Assembly: GCA_951799445.1 (NCBI GenBank)
Contig: OX637290.1
Coordinates: forward strand, 2,501-66,500
DNA: 64,000 bases
Source: Pseudisothecium myosuroides
Taxonomy: Eukaryota > Streptophyta > Bryopsida > Hypnales > Lembophyllaceae
Direction: 5' to 3'
The notes beneath the pieces were generated by a model. The model ran no database searches and was not told the origin of the DNA. It saw only the letters and a program-made list of their open reading frames with translations. Of the stretch, positions 43,933 through 57,503 are shown one piece after another. The position numbers were made by a program, and so were the translations under genes. Position 1 is the stretch's first letter, and every line of letters begins with the position of its first letter.

Positions 43933-46900
43933 GGCCCGGTAAGAAATAGAGGGGTCCCTTTTGCTTCCCTAGAATGTGGGAGTCCCCTAGCATTGAAACT
44001 TCACAGTCAAGTCATTGTTGAATCATAAATGAATCCGAGTCTCTAACCACTTACTTTCCCCAAGCACTGTACCTACTTTTCTGAGAGCATCGCCGCCCAT
44101 TTCTGGGCAATAGAGCTTGGGAAATTAATGGCTTGCCCAAGCCCTCCATGTCCCAGACTTCTTCAAGCTGAGGAGAACCCCAGCCATGGCATGTATGAGG
44201 AGAACCCTCAAGCCAATGGCATGTATTTGGCATTCACATGTGTTATGAAATTCATATAATAGACTTTGTGCAATTAATGGCTAACAATTTATCAACACAT
44301 TCTTAAAAGCACTTTAAGACATAATCATAAACATCTCAAATTTGTACATGTATATAAATATATATATATATAAAAAAAAATCTAAAGGCTTACATTTCAA
44401 AATTTCCTCCACTATTCTAACTACTTGTTGCACTATTGTGCTATTGGCTTACTATCTACATATTGCGTCACAAATGTCAAGAATGAACTACCACACTTAT
44501 TCATTGTTTGAAAATGCTCATGCGACATTGGCCAACCATGTGTTATGTGTGAGCCTTTCAATGTGTTTTGGTATGAAATAAGGTGTACTTAATGTTTTAA
44601 AGTAGTAATTAGAGGAAATTTAGAAATTAAAAGGAAATATCTAAAATTTAAGAATACCCATAACAATGAAGTCTAACTAATTAGATTAAAAGAATAGTTA
44701 AAAAGGATTTAATGAAATTAATTGGAAAAGGGAAATACAAATCAAATAGCAAATAGCATTAGGAGAGTCCAAAAAAAATTAAAAAATGAAGAAAAAATGT
44801 AATGGAGATTAAAGCAAATCTTAAGACAAGTTGGAGATTGAAGATTTGTAGGAGATTGAAGACTTAAAAGGATGTGAAGAATAGGAAGAGTGAGGGCGGT
44901 GTGAAGTTGAAGACTAATACTAGCATGTAGATGAAGGGCTTAGTGGATAAGGGAGGTTGTGGGGTGAAGAAGGGTCATGAGGGACCCTTTCCTTGTTTTT
45001 AGCCTTTCCTCTGTTGTTTCTCTCTCTCTCATCTTATCCTTCTTCTTCTTTTGCTCCTACGTGTGGTGTGTGTTGCTTAGAAGTATTAGCTATGGTGGAT
45101 TTTGGATTGAGAGGTGTTAATTAACACCAATGCAAAATAGGAGGTTGATCTTTTGTATTCAAATAGGTATCTTTGTGAAATGAAGAGGGTTTATCAACCC
45201 TTATTTTCCTTTGAATTTGTATTCAGATTTTTGCAAGTTTATTCTACAGAATAGATCCAAATGCTTTGAGATTTTTAGGACACTCAGGTTAGTAAGTTAG
45301 CTTTTCATAAGACAAGATTCAAAGGATTTGAATCTTGTAGAATCAAAGTTATTAGTGTTAGAAGTGGGTAGTATAGGAGGAGGGTAGTTTCGGCGACGGC
45401 TGAGATTACTTTTGACTAAAACTTATATTGGTCACTCATTTCTTAAAATTAGACCTTGAAATTTTGAGAACATGTAAAGAAACAAGCTATCTTTCTAACA
45501 AGACAAAAATCAACTCATTTGGAGTTTGGATCAAGGATTGGCCAAGTAAAAATGTGGAAAGTGGTTTTAACTCTTCTTCATCTTTAGTGGTTAGAGTATC
45601 CTTCCTTTTCCTTACTTCATTGTATAAATCAAAAAATTATAAAAAGGATACATTATTAATGCAATATGAGCTACACAAGTTGGTACCCTTGAGGTAATCA
45701 ATCCCTCATTGTGATGAATTTAGTTATTATATATAATGATCCTCTGCTTTGATGACATTCTTTATCACAACATCTGTTCATATACAGATGAAATACCTTT
45801 TCAAAAATCTTGTATGGAGTACTTTACTGAGCTTTCACTCTCAATTGGATTGCAACGTATGTACCATGCACTCTCCATTAATCCATTGAGCTATTTTTGC
45901 AACTGCATATTCTTCCAAAATTCTTTGCATTTGCAGAATAATCTCAAATTCTACACCTTCTTTGTGCAACTGCATTTTTAGAATCCATGCACCACCAACG
46001 TTCCAAAGTGTCATCCCTTCACTTGCATGAGCAATCTTTACTACCATTGTCTTGTTTTGATGTTCTAATTTTCAAGGTTGGACTTTGTTGTATAATGAAG
46101 AGACAAATTTGCCGCAAATTCCCAACAATCTAATATTTTGAGAGTTGTAAAAAATGTGAACCCTTCAAATACTTGCATATCCACCCCTCTTCACATCCTT
46201 GTCAAGAGCAATGACATTTGCGGTATCAAGAAGGGCAATTAAGTGAGACATTTGAATTCTTCTCTCTGCTTAGCCCTCTTATGATTGCCACCATCCTATA
46301 GATCCCTATTGGTTCCTCAAATATTAACCCATTTATGCAACAAAGAATTCAGCTGTTCAATTACTTGACTAAAGGTTCCATCTCTCGGTCAATACGCTTT
46401 TCCATTTTTTTCTAGTATATTTTTTGCATTATAAAGCAAATTGTGCACTTGGTCCTTTAAGAAGTTGTTGAAGCCCCTCTTCTTTGCAATCTACTTGGAG
46501 GCACTCAAAGTGGACATCATTGTATGAAACATGTCTAATTTGAATTTTTCCACCCCTTCTTCCTGGTATCTCCCATATTTGCTTGCATAGCTTTTTATAA
46601 CACATTTTTTGTGCAATAAAACCCTCTTTCATTTTCAAACAATAACATCAATAGAACAAGTCTAATAAAATCAATTCTTCTCAGTAGCAATTTCATACAT
46701 TTGTAGAAATCATACAACAAACAAACACTCATAGTATTGGAATATTATGTCATCCACAATCCTTAGTACAAATATTGAAATTTTTTGTATAAACAATATC
46801 AAGAATATACAAATAGTTTACATTTCATGATGTAGGCATGTGTGAAATGCCACTTCCATCTATCTTTCGAGAAGTTTTGCCTATCCAAATTCAATTTCAG

Positions 46901-47030
46901 CTCTTAAATGGGTGCATTAAGAACCTCCTACCTTAACACTAAATGCAAAGTTGGTTAACAAAACTCAATGAAGTACTTTAATTTGGTGGCCACTAACCAC
47001 GGTCATGGCCTTTTTGAACTAAGAATAATA
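43933..47030. other. No gene recognised
   Basis: AT-rich with a (TA)n run at about 44350-44372, a purine-rich stretch at 44600-44960 and several short frames on both strands without domains (45428-45697 plus, 46429-46638 minus). Confidence 0.4.
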
Positions 47031-47860
47031 CAGTAAATAGCAAGCTGAAATTTTGCATCCAAGTCGACCACGATCGTCTTCAAGTTCACCGCAACTTACT
47101 ATTCTCCAACACCACAACAGTCCTGCCAACCTAAAACAACAAGAATTCATCAAAACATATTAAGCCTCTTTGTTCATCGCCATTGCCAACCTACAAATTG
47201 TCGTGCATATTTAAATTCAATTTGATCAAGTGAATGCAAAGATTGAGTGTAGATCATAGTGTACCTCCTACAAAAGTCTTAAATAGTCATCGCAGTTGCA
47301 CTACCTCAGTGAATAGCAAGCTGAAATTTTGCATCCAAGTCGACCACAATCATTCTCCAAGTTCATTGCAACTACACACCCTAAACCCACTCAAGTTTAG
47401 AACAAAGCTTTGAAAAATGCAATAGGACTATTACTCAAGGACGGTCATAAAAAGATCATTTTCACATGTGCAACAAATAATGCTCAAACCTAAATGCTTG
47501 AAATTGGTTTAGAATTCAGCCCATTCAAAGCATTTTTACCTGAAAATTTGATTGGAAAGCTTACTGTTCTCCCGCACCATGACAGTCCTGCCAACTTAAA
47601 ACAACAAGAATTCATCAAAACATATCAAGCCTCTTTGTTCATCGCCATCACCAACCTACAAATTGCTGTGCATATTGAACTTTAATTTGATCAAGTGAAT
47701 GCAAAGATTGAGTGTAGGTCATGGTGTACCTCCTACAAAAGTCTTAAATAGTCATCGCAGTCGCACTACCTCAGTGAATAGCAAGCTGAAATTTTGCATC
47801 CAAGTCGACCACAATCATTCTCCAAGTTCACCGCAACTACACAAAACAACTTGTTGCATC
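47031..47860. repeat. Local direct duplication, offset 465 bases
   Basis: 47110-47390 recurs at 47575-47855 with few changes; shared words include AGTCCTGCCAACYTAAAACA, CAAAGATTGAGTGTAG and CCTCCTACAAAAGTCTTAAA. A third partial copy (AATAGCAAGCTGAAATTTTG and following) lies at 47035. No coding frame is conserved. Confidence 0.8.
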
Positions 47861-49999
47861 AACAACGTCCAATGAACACAACAAGCTTCAAAACTTGACT
47901 TCAGCAGAGACACAAAGTATCATATATGACTAGCAATATTTTCAAGTCTGTTCCATTGCTTGTTTGATTTTATACCTCCATCTTGGCCTGCAGCATCAAT
48001 AATTCCAAAGTCTGCTGCTTCCAATTTATTGACTAGAAGTTCAATTCAGTCCACACCAAAGTTCCACATATGAATCCCTCTTCCACTCCCCGTTAACTGA
48101 AAATGATTTCCTCCTAATTTCGGAACCCCCTCCAAATTGCTCAGCCCTTAAGGTTCTGGGAGAAAAAAACACTCACTAGTTCCTTGCATCAACCACAACC
48201 AAAGTGAGGAGCCTTAATACTTAGCTTCAATCAAACAAATTACGGCCTTTTGCTCCCTTGCGTTTGTGTCTGTTCGATTGTTCACATTGCTCAATCCGGA
48301 ACTCTCAGGTCACCAAGCACTGGAGCGCTTGACATCAACATCAACAACTTCAAATGACTTTAGTTTCAGAAAATTGGACTGGAATGTACCTCAAATGTGA
48401 AAATATCAAGCTTCAATACTAGACTAGACTCAATGCTTGTCGTGTCAACGAAACTTTGTGAGATCAAGAGAACCCTAATGTATATATAAAAATCGAGGCT
48501 ACCCAGTTCAGACTCTAAAGTCGGAAGGTGATCCAGTGCAAGATGAATCAGGAGCTATTGGTGATCCAAATGGTGCAAGTTCTGATGCAAGAGCAAATTA
48601 CTGGGGTCCTTGATCCAGTTCAAGGACTCCCAACTTTGACCAAGATGCAACCTCATCTATGCTACAGACTGCACTCTCAAGCTGATATATAAGTATCAAA
48701 CCTAATGTATCATCATTTAACTCAACTAGGGCACACTTAGGGTTTGATCATCCGCATTGTTTGTCCGAGCGAGGGTCATTCCTACTCCTCTGTCCTTCAA
48801 CATAGAATAGATTTGGAATCGATTGATTTCTTGAAAGAAATTTAACTGAAAACAAACCGATATTTCTACGACATGGACTGGAACGTAGTCAGGGGACTGG
48901 AACGTAGTCAGGGGAAACCTCAAATGTGAAAGTATCAATCTCTAAGATTTTCTAATCCCATATACAGAAAGAAAGCTACAACAGATATTGCAACTCATGA
49001 AAAGCAAGAAACCTGAACCACAACATCTCACATGAACAACCCCAATATCTGAGCTTACCCTCCCCAATTGAGTAAACCTCTAAGCAAAAAGAGAACCCAC
49101 AACACCCACAGCTCTCAACGTATGCAAACAGCTTCAAATTTAACTTTGTTGCAAAGAAAGGATCACATGCTGGACAGAAAGGATATCATGCTGCACTGCA
49201 ACAAGTTCCGTGCTCTAACTTCACTCTAACCTCAGTCCATCACTGCGAGTTTTTGAGCTACCTTTCAGCTGTTTCTGCTCTCAGCTTTCTGTCTCTGAAT
49301 TGCATTGCATTGTTCCTTGCCGAACCATGCCCAAAAAAAATAGTACCATGGAAAGGTGAATTTTTGAGAAGAACCCCCCTCCCCCCCCGAGCAGATTATT
49401 ATTTAAGAGCAAATGCCTTCCGTCCCTTTTGTTCAATTACAATTCTCGCCCCCAAGTCCCAAGAAAGCTAACTAGTACTAAGGATTCATGGATTTGTTTG
49501 GGGCTGCTGCAGCAGGTGAAGTGCAATCTGCAGCAACTCATTTCATGTGTAGAGTAAGGCACTCCAGCCAGTACATAGATTGGCTTCACCAATGTTAAGG
49601 AAATGTGCATGAGTGCGTGAGACTGTCTCATTCACCTCAAATTGATAAGGCCAGGAGGTAGAGTAGCTTACCCTTGCAAAGAACTTGCGAAATCGCACAG
49701 TTCCGCCCTCAAAGCTTGGCTTGCATCAATTTCAACTAGTTGTGGTAGTTTATGCCCGAGTCTAATTTACACCACTCACACAAGTTTCTGCTAGTGAAGT
49801 CGCTATCGATAACCATCACTTGAAATCCATTGGCGCAATGTTCTGAGTTCCTCATAGTGTCAGCACAATTTTTGTAAATGACGATGCTCGGCAAAGGGCC
49901 AGTAGTGAAAAATCCTTTATTTCAGACATGTATTCACAACAAGGATACGTAACTTACTTGACAAACTAGCGGCCGACTGTAGACATTCCCAACAGCAAG
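47861..49999. other. No gene recognised
   Basis: Mixed composition with short frames on both strands. A 21-base word (GGACTGGAACGTAGTCAGGGG) is tandemly repeated at about 48873-48913. The frame at 49253-49471 begins hydrophobic but has no identifiable product. Confidence 0.4.
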
Positions 50000-52250
50000 A
50001 AATTATTCCTTCTTCGTCTATCCTTTATGCTAATCACCCTGCATTGGACAAAGTGTCAGCAGCAACTACAATGCATTTCACACAAATCTTTGCCATAATT
50101 TCTGCGCATCACAAAGGCTAATTGATGCAAAAGCCATGTTCTCTAGCAAGATTCTCCGTGATGCTACCAGTTCTTACTACAAAAGAACCCACACGCGTCG
50201 AAGAGGACTCTAAAACCCGTTACGGACCTCATCCCTCTCCCACGCTAAGCCCCGTTACCAACACCAAAACATCTATTGATACATTTACTAGCAAGTGGTG
50301 TAACCATGACTCAACTCAACTCAATGTCTATGGTCATTGATCTCAGAAAGAAAATGGAGAAATAGGGTCACGTATAATGGTCTACAACCTTCCACCTTGC
50401 AAGTGCATGAGAAAATTATACACAAGGAAAAAAAAAATAGATATCAAACAGACTACGGCAGCTCGGGAGTTGGAACTCGGGAGTTTAGGGTTTAAGGTTA
50501 ACGCACCCCAAGGTTCTCCTCTTGCCACGTTATGTTCATCAACGTCTGCCCTGCCGTCAAAACCTGTCAATCAAGAGTTGATACTTATGAAGGTCATTGG
50601 AAATGCGTCTAATGGAACTGAATTTTGGAACTCGGCTGATTTATCCTAATTCCGAAAGGGTGACGGCACGTTGGAGCTTCAGTCATGGACAATGTGAGAA
50701 GTACATTGCAAGAATGCGACCTAACAAATGGATACGCGAGTCTGTGCAAAACTGGCACTTACAAGCATCAAAGATCACTCGATTGCGAGTAGCGGTGACT
50801 ACGAACTCAACGAAGCTCGCTGAGACATGGCACCAATGAGGCCCAAATGGAACAGAGGTTTGTCTGTGAAGCTTTTCATTGCCTACAAGCAAAGGCTGGG
50901 ATAGCAAACCTGAAGTTCTAAGTGGGAATACTCAATCCACACATTCATACGCAAGGGCTAGCCTTCCAGGACTGGGCATTTGGAATTCGGTTGATTGTAT
51001 GCGTATCAGTGATGCTCTCTAGTGTATGGCAAATCTTTGCAAACCCTTACCTGACTTTCACACTAGCAAAATCAACATAAGAAAATATAAAAGTCGCCAA
51101 GTGTTGAATAAGTTTAGTAGTACAAAGCTGCTGACGCCGATGACCATTTCACGCTTGGTGAAATTCTAGATATTTGGACACATTTGGTACAATCGGACAA
51201 GGTGATCTATGACAATCAAAGGCATGGTTATCACAAAATGCAATATTGTGCAATTTTCTACCACCAAGCAACTCGACAGGTAATTGATTTTCTTTATTTG
51301 TGGCTTTGATTGGATCAATGGGACGTGGTGCCAAGGCAAATCACATTATAGGACACATAGCACCTGGCTCCCTCTCAAAGAACCGCAAGCGATACTAGCC
51401 CATCACACGGCTCCCTTCTCCTTAAACCTGACACTACTGCCATAATACCCGGTAAAGGAATTGGAGATTCGGGTCTCACCTATCACAAGAGACATGGAAT
51501 TGGGAACACCTATTACAGAACCTTGAGGACCATCAATTCGCCACGAACTAGCACCCTAACAACGATCTGCACAAAGTAAGAATCAGTATGACAAAGTTGA
51601 AGAGGTACTTTAAGTTTACTTGATGAGTTGAAGGTGGTCATTGCTCGCTCAAATCCTAGGCTAAGACTCAAGAGTCCTTCAGGGTTGTTCACCAAGGACA
51701 GAATGTCGAAAGAAGAATGCACGTCTTCTGGCAAGAACCTACTAATTCGAGGCGCCAGAAACTCCTGTCCCATTTGCACCAATCCAGTCTCTCGCAACCC
51801 AACAATAAATTCACACAAACCCCCAAAATCCCATATAAGAGACAATAACCACAGAAACTCACATTTGTCACCACTGTCCACTCTCCGCAACCAAATTTTT
51901 TCTCCAGCTCCTCTCGCTGATGCCGCAATTCCGCAACAGTCAAGGATGCTATTCTCAAATCCAAAGTGCCTGAGTGCTACAACATGGAAGCCCCCCACAA
52001 CAACAAGCTGCTGAGTGCTGATACAAAAGACAAACCGTTTGATGCCATATTTCATACCCTGTGACGATCCTAGTTGATACCCAGGTGAAAATAATACCCG
52101 GTGAAAATGATTCCATGTGCATAGTACCCCCACATCAACATAAAAATGTTGCATTCCTGCGCCAACATTTAAGGTAGAGCCACCCATTCCTGACCTATGA
52201 CCCATTCCCAACCTATAGTTCTGACCAAACCTAGAATGCATTTATTTTTC
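50000..52250. other. Possible decayed gene, product unrecognised
   Basis: Composition here is closer to coding than in the flanks. On the minus strand, 51513-52241 is open for 242 codons, and in another minus frame 51880-51964 reads LTVAELRHQREELEKKFG, which looks like a real coiled-coil exon followed by a possible splice site. The two frames overlap, so at most one is genuine. I cannot identify a family or build a splice model. Confidence 0.3.
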
Positions 52251-52549
52251 CTTTTCAAAGTTGGAACCAATAAATACATGACACATGTTCCAAGTTGTGA
52301 GAAAGAAAGTAGGAAATAATGATGAATAAATAGTTCTTAAATGCTTGGAATTGGAAGAATCTAGACATTGGCCATGGATCTAGAGTGCTTTTTGCCTCCC
52401 AAAATTCATAATAATTTCAGTTCAAGCGATAAAAATAATTAACAATTTTTTTGCAAGCCTTATCATTTTTATCAATGTATCTCTAAAACTATTTGCTTTG
52501 CCTCCACTACTCCAGATCACATCGGATTTCTTTATTGGATTAGTTACGG

Positions 52550-52670
52550 GGGGCTATACCTTGCATAATTGACATATATATGTTAGTTTGGTCAATCTAA
52601 TATCCAAATCAACAAATAAGTGTTGATTTTTTGTTGAATTGGATGCCACTTTCTATTAGCTAGACCTTAT
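52550..52670. mobile_element. Degenerate CACTA-like right end
   Basis: AATCAACAAATAAGTGTTGATTTTTTGTTGAATTGG followed by a CCACTTTCTATTAGCTAG end resembles the terminal 100 bases of the 20676-22951 element. Heavily decayed; no left end identified. Confidence 0.35.
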
Positions 52671-53623
52671 GTATTGAAATGATGCAACTACGTTATAGTA
52701 TGACAACAACAAGAGGGTCAGACTATTGAGAGTTGCAGTAGCTTAAACCCCTAATTAAAGGTCCAAGGCGTTTTTGGCTTCAAAAACACGATTGCTTTTG
52801 AAGTGTTATAAATTCAAATGTTACTAAGTTATAGGGATCTCAACTATACAATCTAGATGACATGAATCAAATACCCAAAATCTTCATGTTTGAGAATACT
52901 GAAATCTACATGTCTACAAGTATCCAAAATCTTCGTATTTGAAAATACTGAAATCTACATATCTACAGATATCCAGAATCTTTGTATTTGAGAATACTGA
53001 AATCTAAACGAGTTAGACATCTTCAGAATGTATTGGGTCTGAGAAATTGGAAGACGAATGTAAGTCATTTGTAGATATACCTTCCTGTATCTACGAAACC
53101 GGGGATGCTCGTATTTGAATTTGAAATGGAGGCAACTGTACGGCGCCTCGGATGCTACGACAACCTTGTGAGTGGACGAAGAGGAACAGGGAATCTACGA
53201 CTAAGTCAAGAAATTCGTAGATGACGGAATCAAAATGTACGCCGCTGCTAAAAGGCAAAAGGGGGCTTGGAAAATTGGGGCGGAAGATTCAAGGACGTGT
53301 AACAATTCAAAGTCTTTTTGGCTGTAAGCAAGAAGCGTCCATTCGATCCTGGTGTTGCATTATGATTGGGTGTCACTGCACTGCTCCCATCATGCATTTT
53401 GAAAAGCCGGTATAATCAATGGAGGAAACCCTAAAGTGGAATTCATTGGGACTGGATAGACAATCGGACATCCTCTTATTTTGCCTCCAAGTGTCGCTAC
53501 TAAGGTGTACCGTACTACTCTCTAAGTGCTTGGACTAAAGATAAGGTAGTGTGTTCGAAAAATGATCGTATTCTAAATGCGACTCCTATCTAGGAAAGCT
53601 TGAAATGTTGCTTGAAATATCTA

Positions 53624-53828
53624 CAGTAGAACCTCTCTTAGTACATGGTGTTGGGATTATATATTAAGAGAGGTTTATACATTTGAAAAAGTGTAATAAT
53701 GGTCACTAACTAGTGTAACCTCTAACTACACTACTTTTTAGAAAAAGTGCTTGAAATTGAGCTTACCTACTAACCTTCTTTGTGCATATTATGCACTAAG
53801 AGAGGATATTGTAAGAAAGGTTCTATTA
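53624..53828. mobile_element. Pogo/Emigrant-like MITE
   Basis: Left end CAGTAGAACCTCTCTTAGTA preceded by TA; right end GGTTCTATTA followed by TA, with TATGCACTAAGAGAGG just inside. About 205 bases, no frame. Same family as 29369-30407. Confidence 0.65.
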
Positions 53829-54097
53829 TATTATTGTCAATGATGAGTTAGGTAGGCTTAAACGATCGCTTTAAGAGCAGACTACCTTAATGGAGATAAG
53901 GTCAAACCACCCACATTCGATTACTTATACAATTCTATGACAGAGATCAAGAGTAGTATGAAGCGATGCAATTTTTTCTTAAATAAAAAGATAGGAAATA
54001 TGGGAGATTGTATATTTTTTGTGATTTTATTTCCAGAATTGAAACTATAAATGCAACTCCTATCTAGGAAAGTGTGACATGTTGCTTGAAATATCTG

Positions 54098-54282
54098 TAA
54101 TAGAACCTCTCTTAGTACATGGTGTGGGGACTATGCACTAAAAAAGGTTTATGCATTTAGAGAGGTGTAATAATGGTCACTAACTAACATGACCTCTAAC
54201 CACTACTTTTTAGAAAAAGTGATTGAATTAGGGCCCACCATATTATGCACAAAGAGAGGATATACTAAGAGAGGTTCTATTG
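54098..54282. mobile_element. Pogo/Emigrant-like MITE, duplicated copy
   Basis: Left end near AATAGAACCTCTCTTAGTAC, right end AAGAGAGGTTCTATTG followed by TA. It arose with the surrounding 474-base duplication and not by its own insertion. Confidence 0.6.
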
Positions 54283-55022
54283 TATTACTGTCAATGATGA
54301 CTTCGGTAAGCTTAAAAAGGCCGCTTTAAAAGCAAACTACCTTAGTACAGATAAGGTCAAACCACCCACATCCAATCACTTAAGCAAATCTATGACATAA
54401 ATTATGATTAGTATAGGGCGATGCAAAAAAAAATTATTAAAAAAATAAAAATATGGGGATTGCATATTTTTCATAATTTTATTCACAAAATTGAAATTAC
54501 TATAAATTTTAGGAGCCCAAAAGTGCTCAAAATCCAAAAGCAATATCTAGGTTTTTTTTATTCAAATCATTCGAGAACTAATGTACTTTCCTAATTTTTA
54601 TTTCCTATTCTCTTGCTTGCTATTTTCCGTGCACTTTGGGATATGTGTCATGACTTTGTTAGTTCTAACCTTGAGAAGGGGAAGGAAAAAAAACATTCCA
54701 AGCTTCATTTGGAAATCTATGTGTTCCAGTCTTGGTTAGAAATAGTTGCACCCTACATGTTGGATATATGTCTTTGATTGGGAAATAGTGGTCTAACCTT
54801 AGTTGTATGCTTGTATGGTCCCTATAAACTGATTATGTTTATTAATAAAAATCTTCCTAAAATATCTATATCTTCATTTCAGAACACTCTATATTTTTTC
54901 TTTAAAACATATTAGAGTTAATCGTAAAGGTTGTCTTTAGTTGGCTCAAAATGTTGACTTTTTTTTCAATTTAGAGCATTTTCTAAGAGGCTCAGAACAA
55001 GCCTTGGGCATTTAGGGGTTAA

Positions 55023-56601
55023 TTGTTACTCCAGTTTTGTACACGACACAGGCACAGTGTTGTCATATATCGCGGTGCCACGTATTGAAGGGTTTAGCAT
55101 ATGCTATTATTCTTTTGACGATATTTGCGAGAGGCTTGCTCATACATTCTGAACTGTACTGTAAGATCCGATGTGCATTGCACACCTCATTCATCCGAAC
55201 GTACGTTTTTTTGGGGAATAACGGGAATCACCTGCCCTTTCCCTATTTTTTTCAGATGTAGTCCACATTTTACCTAATTGCAAAGTAACTTCCACCAACT
55301 TACTTGGTGGTAAACCAGTAGCATTTGCTGACGTGGCTCAGTCCTGTTGTTTTGGACAAAGCAAAAAATGAAGGAATGTTTTGCGGCCTGTTTTTCTGAA
55401 CATGAACGTCTTAACTCCTAAACGTCTGGATTCATCTCCAAAATTGACGATTTGAGAAAACCCATTATAAACTACAATTTGGAAGAATATTTTCGAATTG
55501 GTATACAAATGAAAACTGTAGATTTTGATTTTTAAATTCTATTCGTACGGTTAGATCTACTAATGCTATCACCAATCTTTTTTTATAAATTTTGAAAAGA
55601 AAATTTCAGAATTCCTTCTAAATTCAACTACAAGTAAAATATTATCATTTTTTGAGTAAAACTTGTTGGAATGGATTTGAAATAAGGTTCTCTTCATATG
55701 GTGATTTTTTGAAATTTTTTTGACCTTTACATCTTTGACCTCATTTTTGCACATCTAGTTTTGAACTAAAGTGAATGCAAATTGACCACTTGACATACTT
55801 CCACATTTGTAATTTTAGAAATGTATATATTCTAGTAACAACAAATCAAACCGATGGATAGGACAACAACTTGATAAGGTATCACCAAAAATTAGGATGA
55901 CTTTCATCCAAGCAGGAATGAGACAGAAACAAGGATCTGAATCTGTTCATCGTCCAGAAAATGGACGTCGGAGCGCTCCAGGGTTAACCAGTTTCACATG
56001 TTTTTTTGAGTGACATCCGAGTGATTTGACCAACATTTCCAACAATTCTGGCTTCCACCTCCTCTGAATCTCTAACAGGCTCTTGTTTTACAAAACATGA
56101 ACGTTTTGCTCTAACATCACAAAAAACAATGTTTTCTTATAGTGAGAATTGTTTAATTGTAAGGCAGTTTTGGGAAATTCAGAGCAAGTATGGAAATGAA
56201 AAAATTATGCCAACTGTAGCAGCAAGGAGAGCATTTGGACCACCACGTTTTTGTATGTGGGCTGGCTCTACTATGAGGCTAAATTTCAAAGCAAACAACC
56301 TGCAGACCCTAAACCTGCAACTGTAAAGGGGCTATTGGATAACACTGCAAGGCCTACAAGTACATCACCATTGACGTCAGACTCCCAATTGAGACCAATA
56401 TTCTGAACACTAAAAAAGCAGCCTTGAACTATGCAAATAAAGTTAAACTCATTCAAAATACTATAACATTCACAACGAGCAGGTATGGTGAAAAAGCCAA
56501 GCCAAAGTCAAGCCAAAGCCAAGCCTCTTTTTTAACAGTCAAAGGTGCACTATTCAGCATTGTACAAGTGCTTGTTTTTCTTTAAAAGTTGTAAAATGTA
56601 A
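55023..56601. other. No gene recognised
   Basis: Short frames only (55037-55261 plus; 56129-56326 plus). The phrase near 55306-55340 is related to one near 41386. Otherwise AT-rich. Confidence 0.4.
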
Positions 56602-57503
56602 TTTAAACTCTAGAGAACCATTGTTCCTTTGGGGAACAAATGGGATTTTGGGCAAGTACCAGTGCTGAATTTTTCTCTTGATTTTTTAAAACTTTTTTGA
56701 AGATAGAAAAAATGAAGAGCTTCATAGGAAACTAAAGTAATTTCCTTTGGTTCTTGGAAGCAAAAGTTATGCCAAAGAAGCTTAAAACAAGAGAAAGGTA
56801 AAATTTTAATCTAAAATTAAATTATTTTTTTCTTATAGATTATATTTTTATCTATCTAAAAACCTTTCATTCATTCCACTTGTATTTGTTATGAGAAAGT
56901 AATGGACAATTTTTGGGGGGCAATTAAACTATCTTCTGAAAAAATAACTTGGAGGATTCATTTTTTAATGCAATTTTTTCAATTTTTTAGAAACAAATGT
57001 TCTACATGGTTTAATTTGCTTAGTAAAACAATGTCACCATTGGGATTAGTGCATTTTAATTTCATCTTAAAGATATTAATAATTTAGATTTTCCTTCTAT
57101 CTCATATCTACTTCTATTTAACAATTTTCTAAACAACAAAATTAAGCTATTTTTGATATGTTTTTTTTCATAGATTCTCAACTGAATTTCCTATCACAAA
57201 GATTTAAAGCTCAAAACTTTGCAGTGCAAAAAATTTAAGTTTAAAAGGTTCAAAGTCAAAAAATATGGTCTCTCAATGTACCAAAAAATTTGATTTCTTT
57301 ACTTTAAATGAAAATATCTTGCAATCAATGATGTCAAAAATTCTAATAAAATTTCCCCAAATTCTTATACTAGTTAGGTGTAAAATCCTATGGTTAGAAG
57401 TGAAAGAAAAAACAATTTTTAGATTTTTTCACCCTTTGCAATTGGATTGGCAATTTTGAGTGGTTTTTGGGAGAAAAAAGGCCATGGTACTTTAGGGGCT
57501 AAA
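56602..57503. mobile_element. TTAACCCCTAAA-family TIR element, copy F (reversed)
   Basis: The right end is the complement of TTTAGCCCCTAAAGTACC; the left end TTTAAACTCTAGAGAACC is decayed. The left interior (CCATTGTTCC, TGGGATTTTGGGCAAG, AGCAAAAGTTATG) is the complement of copy A's right interior, and the right interior (GGCAATTTTGAGTGGTTTTTGG) the complement of its left. Confidence 0.7.

Larger units (their letters stand above)
53575..54530. repeat. Direct duplication, offset about 474 bases, each copy with a pogo-like MITE
   Basis: Copies at about 53575-54045 and 54055-54530 share GAAATGTTGCTTGAAATATCT, AGTACATGGTGT and AAGGTCAAACCACCCACAT words with roughly 10-15 percent divergence, so the duplication is old. 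Confidence 0.75.
52743..55022. mobile_element. TTAACCCCTAAA-family TIR element, copy I, enlarged by later changes
   Basis: The right end (TTTTCTAAGAGGCTCAGAACAA...GCATTTAGGGGTTAA) matches the right end of copy C very closely. The left end TTAAACCCCTAATTAAAGG is degenerate. The interior is far longer than in other copies because it holds pogo-like elements and a tandem duplication; two separate elements are possible. Confidence 0.45.

Noticed and set aside
51513..52241. 242-codon minus-strand frame as a confident gene
   Set aside because: A competing overlapping minus frame looks more protein-like, and no family or splice model supports either.
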